The notes: generated from the sequence alone by a model not told the origin. Positions 17,680 to 25,783 are shown, counted from the stretch's first letter. The stretch: 64,000 nucleotides of DNA from Myxococcota bacterium (GCA_023150805.1 JAKLKF010000007.1:1-64000); one strand, 5' to 3'. A program made the numbers and translations.

Positions 17680-17908
17680 CGTGTCGTCGACTCCTGGTCG
17701 AGTAGGGAGGGCCGTCCCTCCAGAGGGGCGCGACCATAGCCGAGGCCGGCCATTCGGGGTCGGCGCAGTCCTGCGACGCATGATCGCACGGTCCCCAGAA
17801 AGCAAGCTCTCCGGCCGCTGCTCTCCCCAGTCCCAGCCAGGTGCCCCCCGGCCCGGCCTCGGCGCGGGGGCTCCGCCCCGCCGGCGAAGCGCGCGGTACC
17901 ATCCCCCC

Positions 17909-19111
17909 GTGAAGCCCTGGCACCCGCTCGCCCTGCTCCTGCTGGCCAGCCTCGGGCTGCGCCTGCTGGCGGCGTGGGCGCTGGGAGAGGGGGCGCCCTT
18001 CGGGCCCGACGGCACCGGGGTGCAGGCCGCCGTCCACCTCCCCGGGCACGCCTACCCGGGGCACGTGCTGCTGGTGCGCCTGCTGGACCAGGCGCGCACC
18101 GTGAGCCTGCTGAGCGGCGCGCTGACCTCCGCGCTGCTCTGGGCGTGGGGCCGCCGCCTGGGCCTGGGTGGGGCCGGTGGCTGGCTGCACGCCACCCTGC
18201 CCGTGGCCGTGCTGACCGGCGCCCTGGCCGGCGGGGACGCGCCCGCGCTCTGCGTCGTCGCCGCCGGCGCCCTGCTGGCCACCGCGCCCGGCTGGGTGCT
18301 GCCGGCGCTGGGCGGTGCCCTGGCCGTCGCCAGCCTCACCGTCAAGCCCTCGGCGGCGCCCGCCCTGGTGCTCCTGCTGGCCACCCCGCGCGCCCTGCTC
18401 GGCGCCGGCCTGGCCCTGCCCCTGGTGGCGCCCTGGCTGTCGCCGCTGCTGCGCCCCATGCCCGGCGGCGGCCTGCTCGGCACCTGGTGGCTGGCCAGCG
18501 GCGGCCGCCCCCCAGCCAGCCTGGCCGACGGGGCCGCCTGGCTGCTCGGCGGCGCCCGCGCCCTGCTGGCCGCCCCCGCCTGGGCCAGCGCCTGGCTCCT
18601 GCCCCTGGCCCTCGCCGCCTGGCCCCGCCTGCGCCTGGTCGCCCCCGGCCCGCTGCTGGCCGGCCTCGCCGTCGCCTGCCTGCTCGGCGAGCGCCTGGAG
18701 CCCCGCTACCTCCAGGCCGCCGTCGTCGCCGCCCTGCCGCTGATCGGCGCCCGGCTGCCCGGCCGCCGCGCCTGGCTGGCCCTGCTCTTCCTGCCCCTGT
18801 CCGCGGCCCTGGTGGGCCAGCTCGCCGCCGAGCGCGCCCGCCGAGACCCCGAGGCCCGGGTGCCCGCCCTGCCCGTCCTGCCCTGGCCCCAGGTCGGCGC
18901 CGCCGCCCTCTTCGAGCAGTGCAGCACCGACGGTGCCACCGCCCTGCGCCGCGTCGCCGGCGAGCTGGCCGCCACCCTGCCGCCCGGCGCCACCGTCCAG
19001 GTCGTGCGCCGCCGCGACGGCCGCGAGGGGGAGCTCACCTGGCCGCTGCGCGTGGCGCGGCCGGACGTCGTGATCGTGCCCGTGCCCGAGGGCACGCCCG
19101 GGGCCTGGTAG
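17909..19111 (+). CDS. Polytopic membrane protein, GT-C-like
   Basis: A 400-residue integral membrane protein starting at GTG 17909 (VKPWHPLALLLLASLGLRLLAAW). There are about nine Leu/Ala/Gly-rich helices and a soluble tail of about 90 residues. The layout, with a short first loop (FGPDGTGVQAAVH) after helix 1 and helix pairs thereafter, recalls GT-C dolichyl- or undecaprenyl-phosphate-sugar-dependent glycosyltransferases and the other membrane protein at 13712. No catalytic Asp-Asp or Asp-Glu pair is clear, so the assignment stays general. It stands between divergent (cytochrome) and convergent (GH5) neighbours, so it is probably monocistronic. The start has only a weak ribosome-binding site. 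Confidence 0.68.
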   Translation: MKPWHPLALLLLASLGLRLLAAWALGEGAPFGPDGTGVQAAVHLPGHAYPGHVLLVRLLDQARTVSLLSGALTSALLWAWGRRLGLGGAGGWLHATLPVAVLTGALAGGDAPALCVVAAGALLATAPGWVLPALGGALAVASLTVKPSAAPALVLLLATPRALLGAGLALPLVAPWLSPLLRPMPGGGLLGTWWLASGGRPPASLADGAAWLLGGARALLAAPAWASAWLLPLALAAWPRLRLVAPGPLLAGLAVACLLGERLEPRYLQAAVVAALPLIGARLPGRRAWLALLFLPLSAALVGQLAAERARRDPEARVPALPVLPWPQVGAAALFEQCSTDGATALRRVAGELAATLPPGATVQVVRRRDGREGELTWPLRVARPDVVIVPVPEGTPGAW

Positions 19112-19150
19112 GGGGGGCCGGGCCGAAGGGACCGGGGAGTCGACGCCACC

Positions 19151-20662
19151 TCAGCGGGGATCCACCCCCAGCGCGTAGTCCCCCGCCGCCGCCACGGTGG
19201 CCGTCAGGATCCGCCCCTGCCCCACCACCTCCTCGGCCAGCCCCTCCAGCCCCTCTGTCCAGGTCTCGTGCGCCTCGCCCGAGGTCGGGGTCCACACCAC
19301 CAGCGTCCCTCCTGCCTCCTCGACCTCTCCCTCCACCCGCAGGCGCCCGGTGGCCGGGTCGCTCTCCAGCCGGCGGATCCGGCCGGGCGCGGCGTGCGGG
19401 TAGCCGCGGCCCAGGATCGCCAGGAAGGGATCGGTCGGGCCCAGGTCCACACCGTTCACGCAGTCCAGCGTGTTCAGGTGGACCACCGTGTCCGTCGGCT
19501 GCCAGGCACCGTCCACCAGCTCCAGGCTGTGCGGGTCCCCGCAGGGCTGGCGCCACTGCCACCAGGCCCCGCCCTGGGCGTGCTCGTCCTCGTCCAGGGC
19601 GTAGCGGGTGGCCACCTCCAGCACCGCCGGGTCCGTGCTCCAGAAGCCGTACTCGCCCACCCAGTAGCCGGTGCCCTGGCTCTCGGCCTGGGCCCACATG
19701 AGATCGTTGGTCGTCTCCAGCGACAGCCCGGTGGCGTCGATGGACTCGGCGTAGTTGTGGGTGCCGTTCACCAGGTTGGTCGGATCTACCGGAAGGCGGC
19801 TGGGATCGGCGAACACCAGCCCGTTGCTGCGGTCCCCGGCCGGGATCGCGGGCTCCAGGATGAGGAGCTGCTCGGCGCCGGTCGCGCGGATCCCCGTGAT
19901 CAGCTCGACCAGCAGCGCGTCGTAGAGGGGGGTCAGCTCGCTCGATGGCCGCGAGGTCTCCGGCTCGTTGAGCAGGTCGAAGCCCGCCACCTCGGACCGC
20001 CCGGCGAAGCGCTCGGCCACCGCGAGCCAGGTGGCGACGAAGCGCCCGCGGATCCCGTCGGTGTCGTCGTAGAAGTGGTCCCAGGCCGCGATCACCGCCG
20101 GCGAGCTGTTGCGGTCGCCCGTGATGCAGGTGCTGAGCCCGTCGGTCAGGGTCGCCCACTGCGGCGCCCCGTCCCAGCCCTTGGCCGGGCTGCTGCCCTT
20201 CGGGCACTCCTCCTCTCCCAGCGGGGTCCAGATGAAGGCCGAGAAGGCGTCCTGGTGCATGTCGATGACGGTGTAGATCCCGTGCGCCGCGGCCGCCTGG
20301 ACGTGGGCGTCGATCTCGTCGAGGTAGGCGCCGTCCACCTCGCCGCGGGTCGGCTCCAGCCGCGACCAGTGCACCACCAGGCGCACCACCCGCACCCCGT
20401 GGGCCTGCAGGGCCGCCCAGTCCTCCTCGGTCGTCGGCTGGGTCGGCGGCAGCTCGGGGTGCCCCTGCCAGTACTCGCCCAGCGAGGTGAGGTTCACGCC
20501 GCGCAGCAGCACCTCGCGGTCGAGCGCGTCCACGATGCGGTGGTCGGAGGAGACGGAGAGGGCCGACAGCGCGCGGGGGTCGACGGGCGAGGGGTCCCCC
20601 GTGTCGGGCGAGGGGTCCGCCTTGCAGGCGAGCAGGAGCGAGAGGAGCAGGGTCGCAGGCAC
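19151..20662 (-). CDS. GH5 glycoside hydrolase lipoprotein (endoglycoceramidase-like)
   Basis: A 503-residue lipoprotein. GTG 20662 starts PATLLLSLLLAC, a short signal with lipobox Cys about 12. An Asp/Pro-rich spacer follows. The (beta/alpha)8 domain of glycoside hydrolase family 5 has RGVNLTSLGEYW, VVHWSRLEPTRGEVD, IDMHQDAFSAF, the acid/base in FDLLNEPE (Glu about 233) and the nucleophile in WVGEYGFW (Glu about 337). The DMHQD segment and the overall order fit the endo-beta-glycosylceramidase branch, which releases oligosaccharide from glycolipids. A C-terminal beta-sandwich of about 90 residues follows. The cell location is the envelope or outside. It lies 29 bases downstream of the SUMF1-fold lipoprotein gene, so they may be co-transcribed. 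Confidence 0.87.
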   Translation of the reverse strand: MPATLLLSLLLACKADPSPDTGDPSPVDPRALSALSVSSDHRIVDALDREVLLRGVNLTSLGEYWQGHPELPPTQPTTEEDWAALQAHGVRVVRLVVHWSRLEPTRGEVDGAYLDEIDAHVQAAAAHGIYTVIDMHQDAFSAFIWTPLGEEECPKGSSPAKGWDGAPQWATLTDGLSTCITGDRNSSPAVIAAWDHFYDDTDGIRGRFVATWLAVAERFAGRSEVAGFDLLNEPETSRPSSELTPLYDALLVELITGIRATGAEQLLILEPAIPAGDRSNGLVFADPSRLPVDPTNLVNGTHNYAESIDATGLSLETTNDLMWAQAESQGTGYWVGEYGFWSTDPAVLEVATRYALDEDEHAQGGAWWQWRQPCGDPHSLELVDGAWQPTDTVVHLNTLDCVNGVDLGPTDPFLAILGRGYPHAAPGRIRRLESDPATGRLRVEGEVEEAGGTLVVWTPTSGEAHETWTEGLEGLAEEVVGQGRILTATVAAAGDYALGVDPR

Positions 20663-20691
20663 GGGGCGCAGGGTAGCACCGGGGCGGGACC

Positions 20692-21732
20692 TCACCAGGC
20701 GGACCGGAAGACGCGCAGCCCGACGCTGTGATCCCTCGAACCGGGCGCGTAGGCGCTGCGGTTGCCGAGCCGGGCGTGTTCGTTCACGTTGATCCAGCTC
20801 CCCCCACGGACGACCCGGTGGTCGCCCCCCTCGTCTCCCAGGGGGTCGACGACGGGGTCCTCGCCCAGGACCGCCAGGTAGCCGTCGCCGCACCACTCGT
20901 AGACGTTCCCCAGCGTGTCGTACATGCCCCAGGCGTTTGCGTCCAGGTCGGCGCGGTCCCGGGGGGCCAGGCTCCCGGTGGTGGCGCAGGTCCAGCCCAG
21001 CACCGCCAGCAGCGGGTCGGGATCGCAGCCCGGCACCGTGAGCTGCCCCGTGTGCAGGTTGCCGGTCGCCCCGGCGCGCGCGGCCCGCTCCCACTCGGCC
21101 TCGGTGGGCAGCCGGTAGCCGGCGCAGTCCTGGGGCCGCGAGATGCCCACCAGCCCCACCGTCGCCGCGGCGATGCCGCCGTTGGCGGCGCAGGCTCCCT
21201 CCTCGTCCCCCGTGGTCCCGTCCTGGCAGGTGACGTCGTCCAGCGCGTAGCAGGTGGCCAGGCCGTTCTGGCGGCTGTAGGCGTTGAGGAAGGCGATGGC
21301 GTCGTACCAGGTGACGCTCTCCACCGGGCAGGTGGCGCAGCCGTCGTTCCAGGTCGCGGGCTGCCAGCCGACCAGGATCTCGAACTCGCCGCGAGACACC
21401 TCGAAGGGGGACACCTCGAAGCCGCTGGTCAGGGTGACCTCGTGGGCCAGCTCGTCGGTCTCGACCCATGGATCGGTGGCCGGCGTGCCCATCGTGAAGG
21501 TGCCCGGTTCCACCTGGATGAAGCCCATGGTCGGCCAGTAGGGGCCGCGGGGGTCCTCGCCCCCGTCGCCGCCCCCGCCGTCGCTGCCCCCGTCGGTCCC
21601 ACCTCCGTCGCCGCCGCCGTCCAGCCCGCCGCCGTCCAGCCCGCCGCCATCCGCCCCGCCGTCGCCGGTGGGGCCGCTGTCGTCGGCGTCCTTGTCACAC
21701 GCGAGCACCAGGGCCAGCCACCAGCACCGCAT
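20692..21732 (-). CDS. SUMF1/FGE-sulfatase fold lipoprotein without FGE catalytic cysteines
   Basis: A 346-residue lipoprotein. ATG 21732 has GGGAGG eight bases upstream and begins MRCWWLALVLACDKD (lipobox Cys). Next is a Gly/Asp repeat spacer (GGGLDGGGLDGGGD and so on, about 45 residues). The rest is a formylglycine-generating-enzyme-like domain: FIQVEPGTFTMGTP, EVTLTSGFEVSPFEVSRGEF, SVTWYDAIAFLN, YRLPTEAEWERAARAG, GNVYEWCGDG, VVRGGSWIN. The copper-binding cysteines of true FGE are absent. The GGSYLC-type site reads GGSWINVNE, and the terminal GFRCA-type site reads GLRVFRSAW. It is probably a binding or structural domain rather than a sulfatase activator. ATG 21732 was preferred over the 29-residue longer frame because of the signal peptide. 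Confidence 0.88.
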   Translation of the reverse strand: MRCWWLALVLACDKDADDSGPTGDGGADGGGLDGGGLDGGGDGGGTDGGSDGGGGDGGEDPRGPYWPTMGFIQVEPGTFTMGTPATDPWVETDELAHEVTLTSGFEVSPFEVSRGEFEILVGWQPATWNDGCATCPVESVTWYDAIAFLNAYSRQNGLATCYALDDVTCQDGTTGDEEGACAANGGIAAATVGLVGISRPQDCAGYRLPTEAEWERAARAGATGNLHTGQLTVPGCDPDPLLAVLGWTCATTGSLAPRDRADLDANAWGMYDTLGNVYEWCGDGYLAVLGEDPVVDPLGDEGGDHRVVRGGSWINVNEHARLGNRSAYAPGSRDHSVGLRVFRSAW

Positions 21733-22061
21733 CGGGCACCTCCCGGCATCGCGCTGCGCACGCCACCGATCGGCGGCCAGCGCCTGCGGCGAAGGGTCTC
21801 GGCGGCGGCGGGGCGCCATGGGCGGGGGACCCGCCTTTCGGACCGAGGCGCCCGGCTCACCTGTCCCAGCCCACCCATCCCCACCACCTCGCCCCCCACC
21901 GATCCCGCTGATCGCCCCCCTCGCCCACCTCGGCCCACCGGTGGCGGTCGCGGGACGGCTCCGCAGCCCAGGGGCCCCCCGGGGGGCCCCTGGGCTGACC
22001 TCTCTGGATCCATGATCCGGGCATCGCCTGGACCGCGAGCCCCGCCCCGATCCTCCTCGCC
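21733..22061. other. Intergenic stretch before the transposon-like element
   Basis: About 330 bases without a supported gene. Short open frames here have no family features. It holds the upstream region of the SUMF1-fold gene and a perfect 32-bp palindrome (annotated separately). Confidence 0.6.
21965..21996. repeat. Perfect 32-bp palindrome
   Basis: AGCCCAGGGGCCCCCC is followed directly by its exact reverse complement, with no spacer. It lies about 65 bases before the first gene of the transposon-like element and about 230 bases upstream of the SUMF1-fold gene. It could be a terminator-like hairpin, a protein site, or part of an element boundary. Confidence 0.75.
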
Positions 22062-22703
22062 GTGCGCGACGGCATGGCCGAGGGCTACGTCCAGGTCGAT
22101 GGCCGGCTGGTCTGGCCCGGCACAGGCCCCGGCCCCGGTTGGCACGGCCACGGCTGGCTGCCGCGGTGGCTGTGGGTCGTCGTCGGCGACCGCCTGGTCC
22201 GACGCCGGGTCTGGCGCCACCGCTACATCGAGGTGGCGACGGGCCGCACCTTGATCGCGCGGTGCCCGGATGAGCGCCCGCGCCTGGCCTTCAGCGTGGT
22301 CGTGGTGGTGCTCAAGCTGTGGGCCTGGCTCTCCGCGGAGGCCGGCCTGCTGCGTGCCGAGGAGGTCCACGAGGACCTGCTCCTGGCGCCCTCCGCCAGG
22401 ACCGCCCAGCGCTGGCTCGCTCGCGCCCGCCGCGGCGCCGCCTGGAGCGAGCAGGCCGTGCGCGACACCATCCTCGAGAAAGGAAGCGAGCCCTGGCCGG
22501 CAGAGAAGCTGTTCCCCGGAGGGTTGCCCCCGCCGGAGGGACTGCGTCGTCGACGCTTCGGACAGCCCGAAGAAGTTGCCAGACTGTACCGGGCTCTCCT
22601 CTGGCTGATCGGCGGCGCCGTCCGCTTGCAGAGTTCCATCCCCTGCCTGCTGGCCAGGGCTCGCGGGAGGTGGATCGACCCGACGAACCAGGCGCTGATC
22701 TGA
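22062..22703 (+). CDS. Hypothetical protein beside the transposase, possible helix-turn-helix
   Basis: A 213-residue basic protein, not matched with confidence to a family. The N-terminal third is rich in Trp/Arg/Val (LPRWLWVVVGDRLVRRRVWRHRY). The middle has VVVVLKLWAWLSAE, then LLLAPSARTAQRWLARARRG, which fits a helix-turn-helix recognition region. The C-terminal part has PEEVARLYRALLWLIG. This order (short strand region, hydrophobic helix, HTH) recalls transposon-associated DUF6431-type proteins, but the zinc-ribbon cysteines of those are not present. That comparison is an inference. GTG 22062 and ATG 22074 are both possible starts, and neither has a good ribosome-binding site. The + orientation and closeness to the transposase suggest a shared mobile origin. 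Confidence 0.5.
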   Translation: MRDGMAEGYVQVDGRLVWPGTGPGPGWHGHGWLPRWLWVVVGDRLVRRRVWRHRYIEVATGRTLIARCPDERPRLAFSVVVVVLKLWAWLSAEAGLLRAEEVHEDLLLAPSARTAQRWLARARRGAAWSEQAVRDTILEKGSEPWPAEKLFPGGLPPPEGLRRRRFGQPEEVARLYRALLWLIGGAVRLQSSIPCLLARARGRWIDPTNQALI

Positions 22704-22730
22704 ACCTTCCTCCTGCGGGGGATCCTACCC

Positions 22731-22747
22731 GTCTGTCTGCGGGACAG
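22731..22747 (+). repeat. Candidate left inverted repeat of the element
   Basis: The sequence GTCTGTCTGCGGGACAG. It matches the reverse complement of 25109-25127 (GTCTGTGTCCTGCGGGCAG) apart from a three-base gap and one inserted base. It lies 77 bases before the transposase ATG. Confidence 0.4.
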
Positions 22748-22823
22748 CACCCCGATCTTCGACTTCGCGCACCCCACAGGACCTGTCGTCGTGGTCTCGC
22801 CGGTCCTGGGCTGTGCTGGGCCC

Positions 22824-24887
22824 ATGCCCACCGACCTCGCCCTCCTCCGCTTCCAGATCGTCTCCGCCTACCTGGCCCTCGAGCCAGCCCGGGGGGATCG
22901 CGGCCCGCTGCTGCGCCAGCTCGCCTCCCGCCCCTGGCCGGGGCCAGACGGCACGCTGTTGCACTTCGCCCCCGAGACCATCCGCGGCTGGGTTCGCCGC
23001 TTCCGCAAGGGCGGCCTGCCGGCCCTCGAGGACGCAGCCCGACCCCGCCGCGGCGAGGTCGCCTTGCCCCCCGAGACCATCGAGATCCTGGCCGCGCTCA
23101 AGCGCCAGGTCCCCGAGCGCACCCTGGACATGCTCATCCACATCGCCGAGGACACCGGCCAGGTCCCCCAGGGGCTCGTCCGCCGCAGCACCCTGCATCG
23201 CGCCCTGGCCCGCCGCGGACTCTCCGGCCAGCCCAAGACCCGCCGCTCCACCGAAGACCTCGACCGCTACGAGGCGCCCGCCCCCAACCACACCTGGCAG
23301 AGCGACGCCAAGGCCGGCCCCTGGCTGCCCGATCCCGAGCGCGGGGGCAAGCTGCGGCAGGCCTGGATCTTCGCCTTCCTCGACGACCACAGCCGCCTCA
23401 TCCTGGCCAGCCGCTGGAGCTTCAAGCAGGACCAGCCCACCATGGAGCTCGTGCTGCGCCGCGCCTTGCAGCGCTGCGGAAAGCCAGGTCGGATCTACAC
23501 CGACAACGGCTCGGTCTACCGGGCACGCCACATGGCCCGGATCTGCAGCTCGCTGGACATCGTACCGGTCTTCTGCACGGAGGACAGACCCGAAGGCAAG
23601 GGCAAGATCGAGCGCTACTGGAAGACGGCGGTCAACCCCTTCAGCGCCGAGGTGAAGGCCTCCTCCATCCGCACGATCGACGAGCTCAACGAGGCGTGGA
23701 AGCCCTGGCTGCACCGCCACTACCACGACGTGATCCACGGCGAGACCGGCATGAAGCCGCCCGACCGCTGGCTGGTGGGCATCGAGACACGGCAGTGGGT
23801 GGACGAGGAGAAGCTGTACCAGGCCTTTCGCTGGGAGGAGCAGCGCACGCCGGACAAGACCGGGTGGTTCTCCCTCTTCGGCGTCCACTACCAGGTCAGC
23901 AGCGCCCCTGTCCGAGGCAAGGTGAAGGTGCGCTTCGACCCAGAGGATCTCCGGGAGATCGAGGTCCTCGACGCCGAGGGGCGCCTGATCGAGCGCCTGC
24001 AGCCGATGACGGTGACGGAGCATCGGCGCCCCCGCGTGCTCCCGCCGGTCCCCGAGGGAGAGGTCGCGACGGTCGACTACCTGGCCCACTTCGGGCTGTC
24101 CAAGCTGCCCTTCCGCAAGAACGTCAGCTCCGCCGACATGTTCCAGTCCCGCGCCCAGCTCACCTTGCTGCACGGCCTCGGCTACTTCCTCGACATCCGC
24201 AGCATCGCCTTGATCACCGGCCCCAGCGGCGTGGGCAAGTCCATCACCCTGCGCCGCTTCGTCCAGGAGCTGGACGAGGACCGCTTCCACCCCGTCCACC
24301 TGCCCATCGCCCCCACCACCCCCATCGGCTTCCTGCGCACCCTCAACCGCGCCCTGGGCCTACCCATGCGCGCCCACGCCGCCGACCTGTTCGCGCAGGC
24401 CCAGCAGCACCTCTGCGCCGACCAGGGACCCCACCCCCTGCTGGTCCTCGACGACGCGGAGGGGTGCAAGCCCGAGCTCCTCGACCTGCTCCGCCGACTC
24501 ACCGCCCATGGCCTCGACGGCGAGGACCGCTTCTCCATCCTCGTCTCCGGCACCGACGACCTCCTGCTCACCCTCCGCGCCCCCGGCCTCGAACCGCTGC
24601 GCTCCCGCGTCTCCTATGCCCAGGTCCTCCGACCCTTCCAGGTCGAGGACGCTCACGCCTACGTCACCTGGCAGCTCCAGAAGGCCGAGGCCCACAAGAG
24701 CCTCTTCTCCGACGAGGCCGTCCGCATCCTCTTCCAGGCATCGGGCGGCAGGCCCCGCCGCATCAACCAGCTCGCCCTGCAAGCCCTCGTCGCCGCCGCC
24801 GTCCATGGGCGCGAGCACGTCGATGCGCGCTTCCTCTCCGACACCCTCGCAGACCACCCCCTCTTCGACCACGGCTCCGCTGCATGA
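22824..24887 (+). CDS. Fused DDE transposase and ExeA/TniB-like AAA ATPase
   Basis: A 687-residue protein joining two functions that are normally separate genes. Residues about 1-410 are a Mu/TniA/IstA-type transposase. They comprise an N-terminal HTH region (IRGWVRRFRKGGLPALED), then an RNase-H-like core with Asp161 (WQSDAKAG), Asp227 (YTDNGSV) and Glu263 (KGKIERYW). The last two are separated by 35 residues, as in DD35E enzymes. A beta-barrel segment follows (WFSLFGVHYQVSS). Residues about 415-687 are an ExeA/TniB/TnsC-like AAA ATPase: FGLSKLPFRK, Walker A GPSGVGKS from about 466, Walker B LLVLDDAEG (Asp543-Asp544), ILVSGTDD and SGGRPRRINQLA. The ATPase would choose or activate the target and stimulate strand transfer. 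The stop overlaps the next start (ATGA). ATG 22824 is preferred; GTG 22791 is an alternative. Confidence 0.9.
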   Translation: MPTDLALLRFQIVSAYLALEPARGDRGPLLRQLASRPWPGPDGTLLHFAPETIRGWVRRFRKGGLPALEDAARPRRGEVALPPETIEILAALKRQVPERTLDMLIHIAEDTGQVPQGLVRRSTLHRALARRGLSGQPKTRRSTEDLDRYEAPAPNHTWQSDAKAGPWLPDPERGGKLRQAWIFAFLDDHSRLILASRWSFKQDQPTMELVLRRALQRCGKPGRIYTDNGSVYRARHMARICSSLDIVPVFCTEDRPEGKGKIERYWKTAVNPFSAEVKASSIRTIDELNEAWKPWLHRHYHDVIHGETGMKPPDRWLVGIETRQWVDEEKLYQAFRWEEQRTPDKTGWFSLFGVHYQVSSAPVRGKVKVRFDPEDLREIEVLDAEGRLIERLQPMTVTEHRRPRVLPPVPEGEVATVDYLAHFGLSKLPFRKNVSSADMFQSRAQLTLLHGLGYFLDIRSIALITGPSGVGKSITLRRFVQELDEDRFHPVHLPIAPTTPIGFLRTLNRALGLPMRAHAADLFAQAQQHLCADQGPHPLLVLDDAEGCKPELLDLLRRLTAHGLDGEDRFSILVSGTDDLLLTLRAPGLEPLRSRVSYAQVLRPFQVEDAHAYVTWQLQKAEAHKSLFSDEAVRILFQASGGRPRRINQLALQALVAAAVHGREHVDARFLSDTLADHPLFDHGSAA

Positions 24888-25108
24888 ACCCCTTCGTCCC
24901 CCTCGTCCCCCGCCTGTGGACCGCCGAACAGGCCCTCGCCGCCGTCACTCTCCTCCGCTCCGCCATCGACGCCATCTGGAACGTCCACGGCCAGGCCATG
25001 GTCGACACCATCGCCGAAGACCCCGACCGCTGGAACATCGGGGATCTCGTCGACCTGGACGACGAGCGGGTCGACGATCACGACCTCGACGACGATCTGC
25101 CCTACTGA
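24884..25108 (+). CDS. Small acidic protein of the transposon-like element
   Basis: A 74-residue protein whose ATG overlaps the fusion transposase stop (ATGA). The first half, RLWTAEQALAAVTLLRSAIDAIWNVHG, looks like a helical hairpin. The second half is very acidic (DLVDLDDERVDDHDLDDDL). A short gene with a WTAEQAL-like start commonly accompanies transposase/ExeA-ATPase pairs in proteobacterial genomes; that statement is from general familiarity and is not checked here. Function unknown; it may modulate the transposase or mimic DNA through its acidic tail. Coupled translation suggests it acts with the fusion protein. Confidence 0.7.
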   Translation: MNPFVPLVPRLWTAEQALAAVTLLRSAIDAIWNVHGQAMVDTIAEDPDRWNIGDLVDLDDERVDDHDLDDDLPY

Positions 25109-25127
25109 CTGCCCGCAGGACACAGAC
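25109..25127 (-). repeat. Candidate right inverted repeat of the element
   Basis: CTGCCCGCAGGACACAGAC begins at the third base after the stop codon is read, directly behind the 74-residue gene. Its reverse complement resembles 22731-22747. It is followed by CCGCGGGCAAACTGCGG, a second partly similar copy that could be a subterminal transposase site. Confidence 0.4.
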
Positions 25128-25266
25128 CGCGGGCAAACTGCGGCCAGGGATTGGGACACGACATGAGGGCCGATCTCGCGGCCGCCACCGGTGGCGTCTC
25201 GCGGAACGTCAGTGGGCGGTGGGAGTGGGACGTGACACCGCTTCAGTCCACCCGGCAGCCCCCAGC

Positions 25267-25737
25267 CTACATCATCCCCATCCCGCCCGAGCTTCCCGAG
25301 CAGGTCGCCGACTGGTCGAACTCGCCCATGTCCGCGCTCATCGCGTCCATGTGCTCGTTCATGGCCTCGGAGTAGGTGTCCTCTTCGGTCATGCAGTCGG
25401 CCATGTCCGTGTGGACGGTCTGGGTGTCCTCGTGGCCGTCCATCTCGTCGGTCATCGCGCCCATGTGGTCGTCCGCGTCGGTCATGTCGCCCATCATCCC
25501 GTCGCCCATGCCACAGCCCATCATCTCGGACATCATGCTGGACATGTCGTCCATCATCGTGGCGAGGGCCTCGTGGTGGTCGGACTCCATCTGGTTGACC
25601 TCGTCCATCGTCGTGGCGGCGTCGACCTTCTCCCGGTGGTCGGCGACCTCGGCCCGCACGTCGTCCATGCGCGTGAGCATGTCGACGCCGAGCGTGGAGT
25701 CGGGTGTGCAGGCGGTGAGGAGCAGGGTGATCAGCAT
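25267..25737 (-). CDS. Met/His/Asp-rich metal-binding lipoprotein (ZraP-like role)
   Basis: A 156-residue lipoprotein: MLITLLLTACTPDS has a lipobox with Cys10. The mature protein is helical and rich in Met, His and Asp: ALATMMDDMSSMMSEMMGC, GDGMMGDMTDADDHMGAM, HEDTQTVHTDMADCM, and a Met-rich end GGMGMM. The pattern suits soft-metal binding (Cu(I), Ag(I)) in the periplasm. ATG 25737 has AGGAGG eight bases upstream. A sigma54 promoter sits about 30 bases before the start, and an NtrC-type regulator is encoded three genes away. The layout parallels ZraP with ZraSR in enterobacteria, but there is no clear sequence match to ZraP, so this is a role analogy. It is the outermost gene of the metal island next to the transposon. 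Confidence 0.8.
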   Translation of the reverse strand: MLITLLLTACTPDSTLGVDMLTRMDDVRAEVADHREKVDAATTMDEVNQMESDHHEALATMMDDMSSMMSEMMGCGMGDGMMGDMTDADDHMGAMTDEMDGHEDTQTVHTDMADCMTEEDTYSEAMNEHMDAMSADMGEFDQSATCSGSSGGMGMM

Positions 25738-25767
25738 GGTCGCCTCCTGGTAGGCACCCAGGTGAAG

Positions 25768-25783
25768 AGCAAGCGCCGTGCCA
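25768..25783 (-). promoter_or_regulatory. Sigma54 (-24/-12) promoter
   Basis: Read on the minus strand the site is TGGCACGGCGCTTGCT. It fits the consensus TGGCACGNNNNTTGCW at every defined position with the GG-N10-GC spacing. The GC element is about 31 bases before the ATG of the Met-rich lipoprotein, leaving room for a short leader with its AGGAGG site. Confidence 0.8.

Larger units (their letters stand above)
22062..25127 (+). mobile_element. Transposon-like element with fused DDE transposase-AAA ATPase
   Basis: Three + strand genes: a 213-residue protein with a helix-turn-helix-like segment, a 687-residue transposase/ATPase fusion and a 74-residue acidic protein. The combination of a Mu/IstA/TniA-type DDE enzyme with an ExeA/TniB-type ATPase identifies a transposon of the Tn5053/Tn7/Mu-related group. 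Imperfect inverted repeats were found at 22731-22747 and 25109-25127, just outside the last two genes. If these are the ends, the 213-residue gene lies outside. True ends and target-site duplication were not resolved, so the limits given are approximate. Confidence 0.65.

Noticed and set aside
21560..21660. CRISPR-like short repeats
   Set aside because: They encode the Gly/Asp spacer of a lipoprotein and lack regular unique spacers.
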